A stretch of 64,000 nt of DNA, from the NCBI RefSeq assembly GCF_026015985.1, contig NZ_CP110389.1:4062001-4126000 (forward strand), written 5' to 3'. Below are positions 10,042 to 19,932 of the stretch, one piece after another. The notes beneath the pieces were generated by a model that did not search any database, was not told the DNA's origin, and was given only the letters and a program-made list of their open reading frames with translations. The DNA is from Rhodopseudomonas sp. P2A-2r. GTDB taxonomy: Bacteria > Pseudomonadota > Alphaproteobacteria > Rhizobiales > Xanthobacteraceae. The translations under genes and the position numbers were made by a program. Position 1 is the stretch's first letter. Every line of letters starts with the position of its first letter.

Positions 10042-11039
10042 TGCAGCATTTGAGAGGATTTTCTGTGAAATATCGTTTGTCCTTCGCCCTCGTCGGCGCC
10101 GCACTGCTGGGATTGAATGCGGCGCCCGCCGCGGCCCAGACCTACCCCACGAAGAACGTCACCGTCATCGTGCCCTACCCAGCCGGCGGATCGGTCGACG
10201 GCGTCGCGCGCATCCTGGCGCAGCGACTCACCGATACCATGGGGCACAGCTTCATCGTCGAGAACCGCGCCGGTGGCTTCGGTGGCATCGTCGGCGCCAA
10301 CTACGTCGCCAAGGCGGCGCCGGATGGCTACACCATCATGCTCACCGCATCGATCCACGTGGTGACGCCGTTCCTGCAGAAGGCCGTCCCCTACGACGTG
10401 GTCAAGGACTTCACGCCGATCTCGCTGGTGGCCTCAGGGCCGCTGCTGGTCAGCACCACCCCGAAAGTGCCGGCCAACACGCTGAAGGAATTCTTCGATC
10501 TGGTGCGCAAGAATCCGGACAAGTACACTTTCGCCACGTCGAGCTTCGGCTCCGCCGGCCATCTGGCGATCGAACTTCTGAAGCGCGACGCCGGCGTCAA
10601 CACGCTCGTCATTCCCTATAAGGGCGCCAACCCCGCGCTCACCGACCTGATGGGTGGCGACATCCAGCTGATGGCCGACCCGATGCTGTCATCGCTGCCG
10701 CTCGCCAAGGCCGGCAACATCAAGGCGCTGGCGGTCACCAGCCTGAAGCGCGTTGCCATCGCGCCAGAGATTCCGACGGTGGCGGAATCCGGCATGACCG
10801 GCTTCGAATTCTCGTCCTGGTACGGGTTGTGGGGTCCGAAGAACCTGCCGCCGGAAATCGTCACCAGGCTGCAGGCCGAGATCACCAAGATGGCGCAGCA
10901 GCCGGACGTCAAGGCGCGCTTCGAAACGCTCGGCTTCGAAGCGATCGGCTCTACGCCGGAATACTTTGCAAAATATATCTCGGATGAAATGTCGCGCTAC
11001 GACAAGATCATCAAGGACGCCAACATCAAGGCCGAGTAG
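10041..11039 (+). CDS. Tripartite tricarboxylate transporter (Bug/TctC family) substrate-binding protein
   Basis: Periplasmic solute receptor of about 330 residues. A signal peptide ends near AAPAAAQ, followed by TYPTKNVTVIVPYPAGGSVD, the Bug-family hallmark, and the two-lobed binding fold. The start is either ATG 10041, overlapping the repaired SDR stop (TGATG), or GTG 10065, which has GAGAGG seven bases upstream. Its frame is intact. No TctA/TctB membrane partners are in the window, as is common for orphan Bug proteins. It probably captures the cassette's substrate, likely an organic acid or amino acid derivative. Confidence 0.9.
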   Translation: MQHLRGFSVKYRLSFALVGAALLGLNAAPAAAQTYPTKNVTVIVPYPAGGSVDGVARILAQRLTDTMGHSFIVENRAGGFGGIVGANYVAKAAPDGYTIMLTASIHVVTPFLQKAVPYDVVKDFTPISLVASGPLLVSTTPKVPANTLKEFFDLVRKNPDKYTFATSSFGSAGHLAIELLKRDAGVNTLVIPYKGANPALTDLMGGDIQLMADPMLSSLPLAKAGNIKALAVTSLKRVAIAPEIPTVAESGMTGFEFSSWYGLWGPKNLPPEIVTRLQAEITKMAQQPDVKARFETLGFEAIGSTPEYFAKYISDEMSRYDKIIKDANIKAE

Positions 11040-11042
11040 CCC

Positions 11043-12230
11043 TCAGGTCAGCAGCGACAACACGATCTCGGCCGCGCCAACGCTTGGCGAGGCCTTGCCG
11101 GTGGCCATGATGGTGTCGAGCCGTGCAAAGGCCTCGATCTGGCGCTGCCGCAGTGGTGTGGCCCCGAGCACATCGCGCAAGGCCGGCGCGAGTTTTTCGG
11201 GGCTGCAGTCCTGCTGGATGAATTCCGGCACGACGTTCTCGCCGACCACGAGATTAGCGAGGATCACCGATGCCGACGTGATCCGCCGCCGCACGATCCA
11301 GGCTTCGGTTGCGCCGCCTTTGTAGGCCCCGACCATCGGCACGCCCGCCACGGCCAGTTCCAGCGTCGACGTCCCCGACTTGCACAGCGCGGCATAGGCG
11401 GTCCGGAATGCAGCGCGCTTGTCGTGCTCGCCGACCACCACGCGCGGCTGCACCGGCCATTGCTTCAGGGCGGCGGAGATGGCGTCCACCAGATGCGGCA
11501 TGGTCGGCAGCACCAGTTCGAACGCCACGCCCTGCTGCTGCAACAGCCCGAGCGTCGCGCCGAAGATCGCCATGTGGTGGCGGATCTCGCTGCGCCGGCT
11601 GCCCGGCAGCACCAGCAACAGCGGCGGCTGCGCATCGCGCCGCGCCTGCTCTTCGGCATTCGGCCGCAACTCGGCGGTCTGCTCGATCAAGGGGTGGCCG
11701 ACATAGGTGCAAGGCGGCCCGCCGAGCCGCCGATGGGCGTCCGGCTCGAACGGCAGCAATGCCAGCACGTGATCGATATAGCCGCGCATCGCCGCTGCGC
11801 GGCCGGGCCGCCAGGCCCATACCGATGGCGAGACGTAATCGACGATGGGAATCGAGGGCGCGCGCCGTCGCACCCGGCGCGCCACGCGGTGGGTGAAATC
11901 GGGACTGTCGATGATGACGAGAATATCCGGCGCCGCCTTTAGCACCGCGCCGGTGGTCTCGCGCAGCCGCCGCAGGATCATCGGCAGCTTCTTTGGGATC
12001 GCCGAGAATCCCATGATGGACAGCTCTGTGATGGGAAACAGCGAGACCAGGCCTTCGCGCGCCATCGACGTGCCGCCGACACCTTCGAACACCACATTCT
12101 CGCCGAGCCGCTGCCGCAGCACTTTCATCAGCGCCGCGCCGAGCCGGTCGCCGGACTCCTCGGTGGCGACGAGAAAGATCTTTCGCGGGGTGTCATGCCG
12201 GCAGTCCGGTGACGAACAGGCCGGCGCCAT
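11043..12230 (-). CDS. lpxB: Lipid-A-disaccharide synthase
   Basis: GT19 glycosyltransferase joining UDP-2,3-diacylglucosamine to lipid X to give the tetraacyl disaccharide precursor of lipid A, at the inner membrane surface. Family features include IFLVATEESGDRLGAALM at the N terminus, DILVIIDSPDF, PLLLVLPGSRRSEI and a late CKSGTSTLE. Length is 395 residues. The only in-frame ATG is at 12230, which overlaps the end of lpxI by 38 bp, indicating translational coupling. It is the last gene of the lpx group and converges with the Bug gene 3 bases away. Confidence 0.95.
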   Translation of the reverse strand: MAPACSSPDCRHDTPRKIFLVATEESGDRLGAALMKVLRQRLGENVVFEGVGGTSMAREGLVSLFPITELSIMGFSAIPKKLPMILRRLRETTGAVLKAAPDILVIIDSPDFTHRVARRVRRRAPSIPIVDYVSPSVWAWRPGRAAAMRGYIDHVLALLPFEPDAHRRLGGPPCTYVGHPLIEQTAELRPNAEEQARRDAQPPLLLVLPGSRRSEIRHHMAIFGATLGLLQQQGVAFELVLPTMPHLVDAISAALKQWPVQPRVVVGEHDKRAAFRTAYAALCKSGTSTLELAVAGVPMVGAYKGGATEAWIVRRRITSASVILANLVVGENVVPEFIQQDCSPEKLAPALRDVLGATPLRQRQIEAFARLDTIMATGKASPSVGAAEIVLSLLT

Positions 12231-13050
12231 CCGCGGCCGCGATCATGGCCTGCGGTTCGGCGACGATGGTGTTGCCGGCGACGATGGCGATGCCGGCAAG
12301 CTCAGCCGCGATCGCACGCGCAATGGTTTGCGGCCCAAGGGTCGGGAGATCGAAGCGCAGGTCCTGACCGCTCTTCGGCGCCTTCACCAGCACGCCGCGC
12401 CCGGCCTTGGCGCGAATGCGGTTTTCGCCGCGCAGCCGCGCCACCCGCGCCAGCAGCCCGTCGGTGCCCTCAATGTCCTCGACCCCCACGACGTGACCGT
12501 CGATCACCACGGTGGCCTGGCCGATGTCGAACGGGCTCAGCGCGCGCAGCACGGCGCGGCCCTTGGCGATGTCGGCCTCGGCATCCGCATCGGGCACCGC
12601 GCGGGTCAGCGAGCCCGCCGGCATCAGGAGATCCGGCGCCACGTCCTTGATCCCGAGCAGGCGAAAGCCCTGCCGCTCGAAGATGCGGCCGATGCCGGTC
12701 AGCAGATGGTCGTCGCCGCCGCGAAACGCCGACAGGATGTGGCGCATGGCGCGCAGCGTGCCCCAGTCGAGGCGGATCTCCGAGAGCGCCGGCCGCACCA
12801 GAGTGCCGATGAAAACGAGGTCACGGCATCCGTCGCCGCGCATCAGCCGGGCCAGGCGGCCGAGCTGGCCGATCGGGATCCAGTGATGGCGATAGCGCGC
12901 TGCGGCTGCGGGATCGCAGATCCCCTGCAGCGCGAACAGCACCGGCGTGATGCCGCGCGCCAGCAGCGAGTCCGCGACCGCGAACGGCAGCGCGCCGCCG
13001 CCTGCGATCAACCCGACCGGCGATGAGTTGGAAGGATCCCGATCGGTCAT
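12193..13050 (-). CDS. lpxI: UDP-2,3-diacylglucosamine pyrophosphatase LpxI
   Basis: Hydrolyses UDP-2,3-diacylglucosamine to lipid X, taking the place of LpxH found in enterobacteria. This is the DUF1009 family: N-terminal VGLIAGGGALPFAVAD and C-terminal half with GVEDIEGTDGLL and KAPKSGQDLRFDLPTLG. The ATG at 13050 is preferred to a TTG at 13074 that would overlap lpxA. It lies between lpxA (20 bp away) and lpxB (overlapping), the usual alphaproteobacterial order, so the function is supported by context as well as sequence. Confidence 0.93.
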   Translation of the reverse strand: MTDRDPSNSSPVGLIAGGGALPFAVADSLLARGITPVLFALQGICDPAAAARYRHHWIPIGQLGRLARLMRGDGCRDLVFIGTLVRPALSEIRLDWGTLRAMRHILSAFRGGDDHLLTGIGRIFERQGFRLLGIKDVAPDLLMPAGSLTRAVPDADAEADIAKGRAVLRALSPFDIGQATVVIDGHVVGVEDIEGTDGLLARVARLRGENRIRAKAGRGVLVKAPKSGQDLRFDLPTLGPQTIARAIAAELAGIAIVAGNTIVAEPQAMIAAADGAGLFVTGLPA

Positions 13051-13070
13051 GGCTCGCCGCTGTCCGATCC

Positions 13071-13874
13071 TCAAGCGCTGGTTTTATTGCCTTCGGGCAG
13101 GCACAGCGCGCGATGCTTGCCGGCGCCGATGAAGGCCAGGATCTCGGCGATGGCGGGATCTTCCGACGCCATCGGCAGCACGCGCGCCAACCGCTCGGCA
13201 AACATGCCGTCGCCGTGAAACAGTTTCTGATAGAACGAGCGCACCAGCGCCAGCCGTTCCTTGGTGAACTTGCGGCGCTTCATGCCGATGATATTGAGGC
13301 CTTCGAGGCTGGCATACTGGCCGTTGGCGAGGCCGAACGGAATGATGTCGCCGCGCACGCCGCAGATGCCGCCGACCATCACCTGCGGACCGATGCGGGT
13401 GAACTGGTGCACCGCCGACAGTCCGCCCATGAAGACGAAATCGCCGATCTCGCAATGACCGCCGAGCGTCGCCGAGGTCGCGAAGATCACATCGTTGCCG
13501 ACATGGCAGTCATGGCCGACATGGCTGCAGTTCATGAAGTAGCCGCGATCGCCGACCGTGGTGATGCCGCCGCCGGCCACGGTGCCGGCATTCATGGTGA
13601 CGGATTCACGGATGGTGCAGCCGTTGCCGATCACCAGCTTCGTCAGCTCGCCCTTGTAGCTCAGCGACTGCGGCGGCGTGCCCAGCGACGCAAACGGATA
13701 GATCGTGCAGCCGTCGCCGATGGAGGTCTGGGCGGTGATGTGCACATGGGCGATCAGCTTGCAGTTGGCGCCGATCACGACGTTGGGGCCGATGACGCAA
13801 TACGGGCCGACGGTGGTGCCCTCACCAATGACGGCGCCATCTTCAATTCGCGCCGTGGGATCGATCATGCTCAT
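13071..13874 (-). CDS. lpxA: UDP-N-acetylglucosamine O-acyltransferase
   Basis: First committed step of lipid A synthesis: transfers a hydroxyacyl chain from ACP to UDP-GlcNAc. The 267-residue protein is a left-handed beta-helix of hexapeptide repeats (IGANCKLIAHVHI, IGDGCTIYPFASLG) with the catalytic-histidine region CSHVGHDCHVGN and a C-terminal helical domain. The ATG at 13874 is used; a second ATG lies two codons in. It is separated from fabZ by a small gene on the opposite strand, so it needs its own promoter within 13875-14091 or readthrough from fabZ. Confidence 0.96.
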   Translation of the reverse strand: MSMIDPTARIEDGAVIGEGTTVGPYCVIGPNVVIGANCKLIAHVHITAQTSIGDGCTIYPFASLGTPPQSLSYKGELTKLVIGNGCTIRESVTMNAGTVAGGGITTVGDRGYFMNCSHVGHDCHVGNDVIFATSATLGGHCEIGDFVFMGGLSAVHQFTRIGPQVMVGGICGVRGDIIPFGLANGQYASLEGLNIIGMKRRKFTKERLALVRSFYQKLFHGDGMFAERLARVLPMASEDPAIAEILAFIGAGKHRALCLPEGNKTSA

Positions 13875-14091
13875 CGAAAGGTCCAGTTTCAGCCGGGTGT
13901 CGCGTGAATATGGTGGGTTTTCCGTTGGTTAGCGCGCGCGTTGGAGGCTGTCCAGTGACGTTTGATGATGCACTGTTTCAGGCTGCCCGCGCCCGCACGG
14001 CCTGCGGGTAGCCCGGTCGCGGAGTTGCCAAGTCGTTTTCCGGGGCGCAGTCTCATGACCGCGCAACGTCGCAAACACGGGGAGAGAAACG

Positions 14092-14340
14092 ATGAAAGAG
14101 CATACGACGCTCGACAGCCGCCATCGCACGTCCGATGGCGCGATCGGCCAGAAGCACGGCAACACGCAGCTGAGCACGCTGCGCGCGATCTACGGCAAGA
14201 GTTTCGCAGCGGGCTTCCAGGACAACGCCACGCTCGGCGAGGTGCTGTCCAAACTCAACGAGACCTCGCTCAGCCAGCTGCGCCGCGACCACGAGACCGG
14301 CCATCTCAACAAGAAGATCGTCAAGGCGACGAAGCAGTAG
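14092..14340 (+). CDS. Small conserved-type hypothetical protein, on the strand opposite to the lpx genes
   Basis: Encodes 82 residues with no domain I recognise. It is hydrophilic with a basic C terminus (HLNKKIVKATKQ) and a probable helical middle (LGEVLSKLNETSLSQL); no signal peptide or membrane segment. The start is well supported by GGGGAGAG just before the ATG. It interrupts the minus-strand lpxD-fabZ / lpxA-lpxI-lpxB run between fabZ and lpxA. A palindromic repeat directly follows it and could end transcripts from both sides. Confidence 0.7.
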   Translation: MKEHTTLDSRHRTSDGAIGQKHGNTQLSTLRAIYGKSFAAGFQDNATLGEVLSKLNETSLSQLRRDHETGHLNKKIVKATKQ

Positions 14341-14349
14341 GCTGGAATT

Positions 14350-14403
14350 GTGTCCCGGACGCGGTGCAGTGCGCCTCCGTCAGGAGGCGCGCGTCCGGGA
14401 CAC
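14350..14403. repeat. GC-rich palindromic element between the small gene and fabZ
   Basis: GTGTCCCGGACGCG (14350-14363) is the exact complement of 14390-14403, and an inner pair GCGCCTCC (14371-14378) / GGAGGCGC (14383-14390) extends the structure. The outer arm shares CCCGGACGCGGTGC with the element at 27441-27568, so both belong to one dispersed family. It lies between two converging gene ends and may act as a bidirectional terminator. Confidence 0.85.
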
Positions 14404-14407
14404 CATA

Positions 14408-14887
14408 TCAGTCCGTCAGCATCGCACCGACGTTGGCTTCGGCCACGGTGACGCCATTGACCTTGGCATCGCCGTGAAACCACCACATGGTCTTTTTTCG
14501 GCCGATGCTGGTCATGTGATATTCGACGGTGTCGCCGGGCATCACGGGCTTGCGGAACTTGCACTTGTCGATGGTCAGGAAGTAGACCGCGCGCGGCTTC
14601 TCGGTCCCCTCCACAGACATGATACCGATGACGCCGGCGGTCTGCGCCATGCCCTCGATCATCAGCACGCCCGGATACACCGGCCGATCCGGGAAATGGC
14701 CGAGAAAGGCCGGCTCGTTGATGGTGACGTTCTTGATGCCGATACCGCTGTAATCCTTGCGGATGTTGACGACCCGGTCGATCAGCAGGAACGGGTAGCG
14801 ATGCGGCAGGGTCTTGAGGATCGTGTTGATGTCGACCAGCTCATAGGCAATCGGCGACACAAGATCGATTGGTGCTTTGTCGGTCAT
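14408..14887 (-). CDS. fabZ: 3-hydroxyacyl-ACP dehydratase FabZ
   Basis: Dehydrates 3-hydroxyacyl-ACP in fatty acid elongation. The 159-residue hot-dog-fold protein shows [13 protein letters not shown] and the catalytic pattern [20 protein letters not shown], with the active-site His and Glu. The ATG at 14887 starts MTDKAPIDL and overlaps the lpxD stop by 4 bp; the longer open frame upstream is lpxD shadow. The lpxD-fabZ pairing balances hydroxyacyl use between lipid A and fatty acids. Confidence 0.96.
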   Translation of the reverse strand: MTDKAPIDLVSPIAYELVDINTILKTLPHRYPFLLIDRVVNIRKDYSGIGIKNVTINEPAFLGHFPDRPVYPGVLMIEGMAQTAGVIGIMSVEGTEKPRAVYFLTIDKCKFRKPVMPGDTVEYHMTSIGRKKTMWWFHGDAKVNGVTVAEANVGAMLTD

Positions 14888-15969
14888 TGCCGCCCCTCGT
14901 CTGTCGCATCCTGCGACCCCGCATCCGCGCCCGGGGCGCTGTCGCGTCCGAGCTTTTCCACCGCGAGAATTTCGCGAAACCATTGTTTGGTCGGCTTGGC
15001 AAAGAAGCCACCCCAGCGCCCTCTGGCAGGGATACTGTCCTTGACGCCGCTCATGGCAGTGACCTGCGCGCCGTCGCCGATGGTAATATGGTTGTTAAGA
15101 CCGACCATGGCGCCCAGAACGACGTTGTCGCCGAGGGTCAGGCTGCCGGCAAGGCCGCATTTGGCGGCGATGAGACAATGCCGCCCGATGGTCACGTTGT
15201 GGCCGATCTGGACCTGGTTATCGATCTTGGTGCCCTCGCCGACGATGGTGTCGCGCAGGCTTCCGCGGTCGATGCTGGTGCCGGCACCGATCTCCACGTT
15301 GTTCTGGATCAGCACCCTGCCGGCCTGCGGCACCTTGAGGTGGCCCTCGGCGCCATAGATGAAGCCGAATCCGTCCTGGCCGATACGGCAGCCCGGGTGA
15401 ATCAGGACGTTGTTGCCGATCAGAGCGAACTGGATCGTCGAGCCGGCGCCGACGTTGCAGTCGCGGCCGATCTTCACGCCGGCCGCGATCACCGCGCCTG
15501 AGCCGATCACCGAGCCCGAACCAATCTCGACATCGGGACCGATCACAGCCAGCGGATCGACGGTCACGTCGTCTTCCAGCCGTGCGGTGGCATGGATGAC
15601 CGCTGATACCGCGATACCGGTCAGCGCGAAGCCCGATTGAGGACGCAACGCATCCTGCTGCAGTTCGCGGTGCAGCTGCACAAAGGCAGCAAACGGCTTT
15701 TTGGCGCGGAGAACCGAGACATGTGGAGGAACGCTCGCCGCGTGGCGTTCGTTCACCAGAACCGCGCCTGCGCGCGTCTTGGCGAGCTGGTCGACGTAAC
15801 GGATATTGTCGAAGAAGGCCAGATGCCCAGGGCCGGCCTCGTCCAGCGAGGCAAGACCGGTCACCATCTGGTCGGCGCACGCGGCGTCGGCCAGATCCGA
15901 CTTCGTTGACATGGCGATCTCAGCCAGCGTCAACGAAGTGAATTTCCTGAAGAATGTCGGTTGTGCCAT
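14884..15969 (-). CDS. lpxD: UDP-3-O-(3-hydroxyacyl)glucosamine N-acyltransferase
   Basis: Adds the N-linked hydroxyacyl chain in the third step of lipid A synthesis. The 361-residue product has an N-terminal uridine-binding domain ([14 protein letters not shown]) followed by a long hexapeptide-repeat beta-helix ([20 protein letters not shown]) and the catalytic-His region [14 protein letters not shown]. The ATG at 15969 begins MAQPTFFRK, the family N terminus. It is 32 bp downstream of bamA and overlaps fabZ by 4 bp, the standard bamA-lpxD-fabZ order. Confidence 0.96.
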   Translation of the reverse strand: MAQPTFFRKFTSLTLAEIAMSTKSDLADAACADQMVTGLASLDEAGPGHLAFFDNIRYVDQLAKTRAGAVLVNERHAASVPPHVSVLRAKKPFAAFVQLHRELQQDALRPQSGFALTGIAVSAVIHATARLEDDVTVDPLAVIGPDVEIGSGSVIGSGAVIAAGVKIGRDCNVGAGSTIQFALIGNNVLIHPGCRIGQDGFGFIYGAEGHLKVPQAGRVLIQNNVEIGAGTSIDRGSLRDTIVGEGTKIDNQVQIGHNVTIGRHCLIAAKCGLAGSLTLGDNVVLGAMVGLNNHITIGDGAQVTAMSGVKDSIPARGRWGGFFAKPTKQWFREILAVEKLGRDSAPGADAGSQDATDEGRQ

Positions 15970-16001
15970 TCCACCCGTCGCGGTCCGGCCGTTGATCAAA
16001 C

Positions 16002-18563
16002 TCAGAACGAAGTTCCGCCGCCAAACTTGAACTGCTGGACGCGATCGAACTGGCCCTTCGTGAGCGGAATAGCATAGTCGAAGCGCAACGGGCCGAACGG
16101 GGACTGCCAGATCAAGCCGACACCGACCGAGGTACGAACGAGATTGGTGTCGTCATATTGCAGGCCGGTACAGTTGCCGACGGTCGTCTTGCTGGAAGGC
16201 GTGCAGTTGGCGCCGTTCAGAGCCACACCGTTCCTTGCCGCCGTGGTCTCGCCCGTCGCAGACCATGTGGTCGGCCCCTGGTAGTCCCAAAGCGAACCGG
16301 CATCGGCATAGAGCGCGCCCTTGATCCCGACTTCCTTCGGCAGGAACCAGAACGGCATCTGCAATTCCGCCGACGCGCCCCAATACTTGGTGCCGCCCAG
16401 CGCATCGCCGGTCGCACCCAGCGCAACATAGCTGATGTCGCGCGGACCAATACCGTTCGGCGCGAAGCCGCGAACCAGGTTGGAACCCATCTGGAAGTGG
16501 TCGAGCATGCGGATGTCGCTGCTGCCGGCCTTGTTCAGGATACCGCCCTGCCCGTGGATGATACCGACGATATCGGCCACCAGCGGAGTGTAGTACTTGG
16601 CGTCGAACGAGCTCTTGATGTAGCTGACGTCGCCACCGACACCGGCGTAGTCCTGCTTCCACTCGAGGAACAGGCCGTCGGTGGGGTTCTTGTTATTGTC
16701 GAGGGTGTTGTAGTTCAGCGTATAGCCGACCAGCGAGGTCAGCGACTTGCCGCTTGCCAGCTCCCGTCGGACCGGCAGCGAGGACTCGCCGTCGGCGTAG
16801 CAGCCCCATGTGGCCGAATTGCCGGGGTCAACAGCCGAAAGAGTTCCAGCCGCAGCGTTGATTGCGCCAGGCGTCAGCGTCGTAGGGTTAAAGTTGTTGC
16901 AATTCGAGTATGCAGCCGGAAGCGAGATTTCCTGCTGATAGATCGAGTAGCGCAGCTGCAGCGACAGATCTTCCCGGAGCTGGAAGCCGAGCCGCGGGCT
17001 GAAGCCGAGCGTCTTCGTGTTGTACGAGATGTACTGGTTGGACAGCTGCTGCTTCTGGTAGAAATCGAGACCAAGCGCAACACGGTAGTCGAGCAGGTAC
17101 GGCTCGACGAACGACAGCGAGTAACCACGTGCGTACTGGCCGTACTGCACCGACGCCTTGGCGAACAGGCCGCGGCCGAGGAAGTTACGCTCGGAAACGC
17201 TGACCTCGCCCAGGGCGCCATCGGTAGTGGAATAGCCGCCGGAGACCGAGAAGTCGCCCGTGGATTTTTCTTCAAGATCGACCACCAGGATCACGCGATC
17301 GCTGCTCGATCCCGGCTCGGTCGTCACCTTGACGCTCTTGAAGAAGTCGAGGTTCTTCAGGCGGCGCTCGGCACGATCGACCAGCGCGCGGTTATACGCG
17401 TCGCCTTCGGCAATATCGAATTCGCGGCGGATCACATAGTCGCGGGTACGGGTGTTGCCGCGCACATTGATGCGCTCGATGTAGGTGCGCGGACCTTCCT
17501 CGATGGAAAAGGAGATCGAAACGGTGTGCTGCTCGAAGTTACGATCGCCGCGCGGACGGACCACGGCAAAGGCGTAGCCGCGACGCGAGGTCTCGATCTG
17601 CATTTCTTCGACGGACTTCTCCAGCGCCTCGGCGTTGTAGAGCGAGCCGACATTGACGCGGGAGAAGCCGCGCAGCGAATTGCCATCGAGCGTCGGAATA
17701 GTGGACTGGAAGTCGACGGAAGAAACGCGGTACTGGGCGCCCTCCTCGATCTTGAAGGTCACCAGGAAGCCCTTGCGCTCGGTATCGTATTCCGTGAGCG
17801 CGGCCACGACCTGCACATCGGCAAAGCCGTTCTTCAGATAATAGCGACGGATCAGGTCGCGATCGGCCTCGACACGGTCCGGATCGTAGATATCGCCCGA
17901 AGCCAGGAAGCTCAGCAGGTTGGATTCACGGGTCTTGATGACGTCCTTGAGGCGATAGGACGAATAGAAGTTGTTGCCGATGAAGTTGATCGTCTTGACG
18001 CCGGTCTTCTGGCCTTCGTTGACGGTGAAGATCAGGTCGACGCGATTGTTCGGCTGTTCGATGATCTCGGGCGTGACGCTGACGTCATAGCGGCCCGAGC
18101 GGCGATAGATTTCGGCGATACGCGAGGCGTCGGCCTGCACCATCGGACGCGACAGCGTGCCACGCGGCTTGGACTGCACTTCGGCGCTGAGCTGGTCATC
18201 CTTGACCTTCTTGTTGCCCTCGAAGGCAACGCGCCCGATCACCGGATTCTCGACAACGACGACCGTCAGCCGGCCGCCGCCCTGGTTGATTCTGACATCC
18301 TGGAACAGGCCGGTCTCGATCAGGGCCTTGAGACCGTCATCGATGTTGCCCTGGTCGAGGCGACCACCCGGGCCGGGCTTGAAATAGGAACGGATCGTTT
18401 CCACATCGACTCGACGATTGCCTTCAACGGCAATCGACGCCGAGGTCTGGGCAACGGCCGGCGACGCCAGAAGCGCTGCGGTCACCGTGGCTGCAACCGG
18501 CATGGCGACCAACATGAGGGCAGCCAGAACGCTTCCCCGCAACACTCGCATTCCAAACTTCAT
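16002..18563 (-). CDS. bamA: Outer membrane protein assembly factor BamA
   Basis: Core of the BAM machine that folds beta-barrels into the outer membrane. The 853-residue precursor has a signal peptide ending near ASPAVAQ, five POTRA repeats (first: [18 protein letters not shown]), and a C-terminal 16-strand barrel ending in FKFGGGTSF with the required terminal phenylalanine. The ATG at 18563 is chosen because it begins the signal peptide and has AAGGGCG upstream. A candidate promoter lies at 18637-18664, so it may be transcribed both with rseP and separately. Confidence 0.96.
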   Translation of the reverse strand: MKFGMRVLRGSVLAALMLVAMPVAATVTAALLASPAVAQTSASIAVEGNRRVDVETIRSYFKPGPGGRLDQGNIDDGLKALIETGLFQDVRINQGGGRLTVVVVENPVIGRVAFEGNKKVKDDQLSAEVQSKPRGTLSRPMVQADASRIAEIYRRSGRYDVSVTPEIIEQPNNRVDLIFTVNEGQKTGVKTINFIGNNFYSSYRLKDVIKTRESNLLSFLASGDIYDPDRVEADRDLIRRYYLKNGFADVQVVAALTEYDTERKGFLVTFKIEEGAQYRVSSVDFQSTIPTLDGNSLRGFSRVNVGSLYNAEALEKSVEEMQIETSRRGYAFAVVRPRGDRNFEQHTVSISFSIEEGPRTYIERINVRGNTRTRDYVIRREFDIAEGDAYNRALVDRAERRLKNLDFFKSVKVTTEPGSSSDRVILVVDLEEKSTGDFSVSGGYSTTDGALGEVSVSERNFLGRGLFAKASVQYGQYARGYSLSFVEPYLLDYRVALGLDFYQKQQLSNQYISYNTKTLGFSPRLGFQLREDLSLQLRYSIYQQEISLPAAYSNCNNFNPTTLTPGAINAAAGTLSAVDPGNSATWGCYADGESSLPVRRELASGKSLTSLVGYTLNYNTLDNNKNPTDGLFLEWKQDYAGVGGDVSYIKSSFDAKYYTPLVADIVGIIHGQGGILNKAGSSDIRMLDHFQMGSNLVRGFAPNGIGPRDISYVALGATGDALGGTKYWGASAELQMPFWFLPKEVGIKGALYADAGSLWDYQGPTTWSATGETTAARNGVALNGANCTPSSKTTVGNCTGLQYDDTNLVRTSVGVGLIWQSPFGPLRFDYAIPLTKGQFDRVQQFKFGGGTSF

Positions 18564-18636
18564 GCGCAACGCGCCCTTATCATTCCATCGCCAGCCCGCA
18601 CCCCTACGGACTGACAGAATCCCATTTGTTGCCATG

Positions 18637-18664
18637 CTTGTAGCCAATTTTACCGGACTGGCAA
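18637..18664 (-). promoter_or_regulatory. Candidate sigma-70-type promoter for bamA
   Basis: On the minus strand TTGCCA (18659-18664) is followed after 16 bases by TACAAG (18637-18642), about 75 bases upstream of the bamA start. The match to the consensus is moderate. It lies in the 173-bp gap between rseP and bamA, where a separate start for the abundant BamA would be expected. Confidence 0.4.
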
Positions 18665-18736
18665 ACGGCCTTTCGCACTGCAATTCCAATTTCATTCCAA
18701 GACGTTGCCCATCGGCCACGCAATCAAGGTCGCGAC

Positions 18737-19888
18737 TCATGACGCCGCCAGATGCAGAATGTCGTTGTAGGTCGCAAATACCATCAGCATCAGCACCAAA
18801 CCCAATCCAATCCGGAACCCCATCTCCTGCGCCCGCTCCGACAACGGACGGCCGCGCGCCGCCTCAAAGGCGTAGAACAGCAGGTGTCCGCCATCCAGCA
18901 GGGGTACCGGGAAAAGGTTAAGCAGGCCGATGGAGATCGAAAGGACCGCCGCGAGGTGAATCAGCGCGGTCACCCCGATGGTCGCCACCTGGCCGGAGAT
19001 CTGGGCGATTCGCAGCGGGCCGCCGACTTGGTCGGCCGCCTCGCGGCCGGTAAAGACGCCGCCGATATAGGCCAGCGTGCGATCGACCACGAACCAGGTC
19101 TCCTTGACGCCGAGCACAAAGGCCGCGGCCGGGTTAACCTTCTCGGTGGTCGCCTCGCCGGCCGCCGCCGAGCGGGTAATGCCCAGCACGCCGAGGCGGT
19201 GGACGTTGCCGAAGCTGTCTTTGACTTCCTTGAGTTCCGGGGTTGCCTTCAGCTCGACGGTCGAGATCGCCCCGCTTGATGCTGAAGGTGAGCTGCTCGC
19301 CGGCCTTGATGCCGACGATGCGCTGCATATCGGAGAAGCTGCCGATGGCGTTTCCGTCGATCGACTTGATGACGTCGCCGGACTGGAACCCCGCGGCCGC
19401 CGCGGCGCTGCCGACCTGCACGGTATCGACCTGCGCCGTGGTGCTGGGCTTGCCGAAAAACGTGAAAAGGCAGGTGAAAATCACGATGGCCAGAATGAAA
19501 TTGGCGATCGGGCCGGCGGCGACCACGGCGGCGCGCGCACCGACCGACTTGTGATGGAAGCTGCCCTCGCGCTCTTCCGCGGTCATGGTGGCCAGCGCGG
19601 CGCTCGATGGCGTGCTGGCCTCACTCTCGTCGCCGAAGAATTTCACGTAGCCGCCGAGCGGAATCGCCGAGATCTTCCAGCGGGTGTTGTGCCGGTCGTT
19701 GAAACCGATCAGCTCTGGCCCGAAGCCGAGCGAGAAGGTCAGGACCTTCACACCGTTCCAGCGGGCGACCAGAAAGTGGCCGAGTTCGTGGAAGAAAACG
19801 ACGATCGTCAGGACGAACAGGAAGGGAATGATGTAGCCCACCACACCGTGGCTCAACGTATTGAAACTATTTAGAAAAAGTCGAACAT
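18737..19888 (-). CDS. rseP: RIP metalloprotease RseP (two frameshifts in this sequence)
   Basis: Site-2 intramembrane zinc protease that cleaves anti-sigma factors and signal-peptide remnants. Visible features are HELGH in the first membrane helix, a PDZ domain around GFQSGDVIKSIDGNAIG, and LFPVPLLDGGH in a late helix. The frame is broken twice. Near 19875-19879 a T5 run (minus strand) needs one more T to join the ATG at 19888 (MFDFFLNSFNTLSHG) to the body. At 19263-19268 GATCTC has one extra base, after which STVELKATPELKEV continues correctly. The two cancel in length (1152 nt, 383 residues), which supports sequence error over decay. Confidence 0.85.
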
Positions 19889-19932
19889 CCCAATTCCCCT
19901 ACCGCGGGGCCAAAGGCCCCGTCCCCAATGAT

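Noticed and set aside
9263..10621. A 452-residue SDR fusion protein
   Set aside because: Everything after residue 255 is the Bug gene read out of frame; the frame is open only because of the one-base loss near 10024.
16158..18614. 818-codon plus-strand frame opposite bamA
   Set aside because: GC-rich antisense shadow; no domain, and bamA on the other strand is complete.
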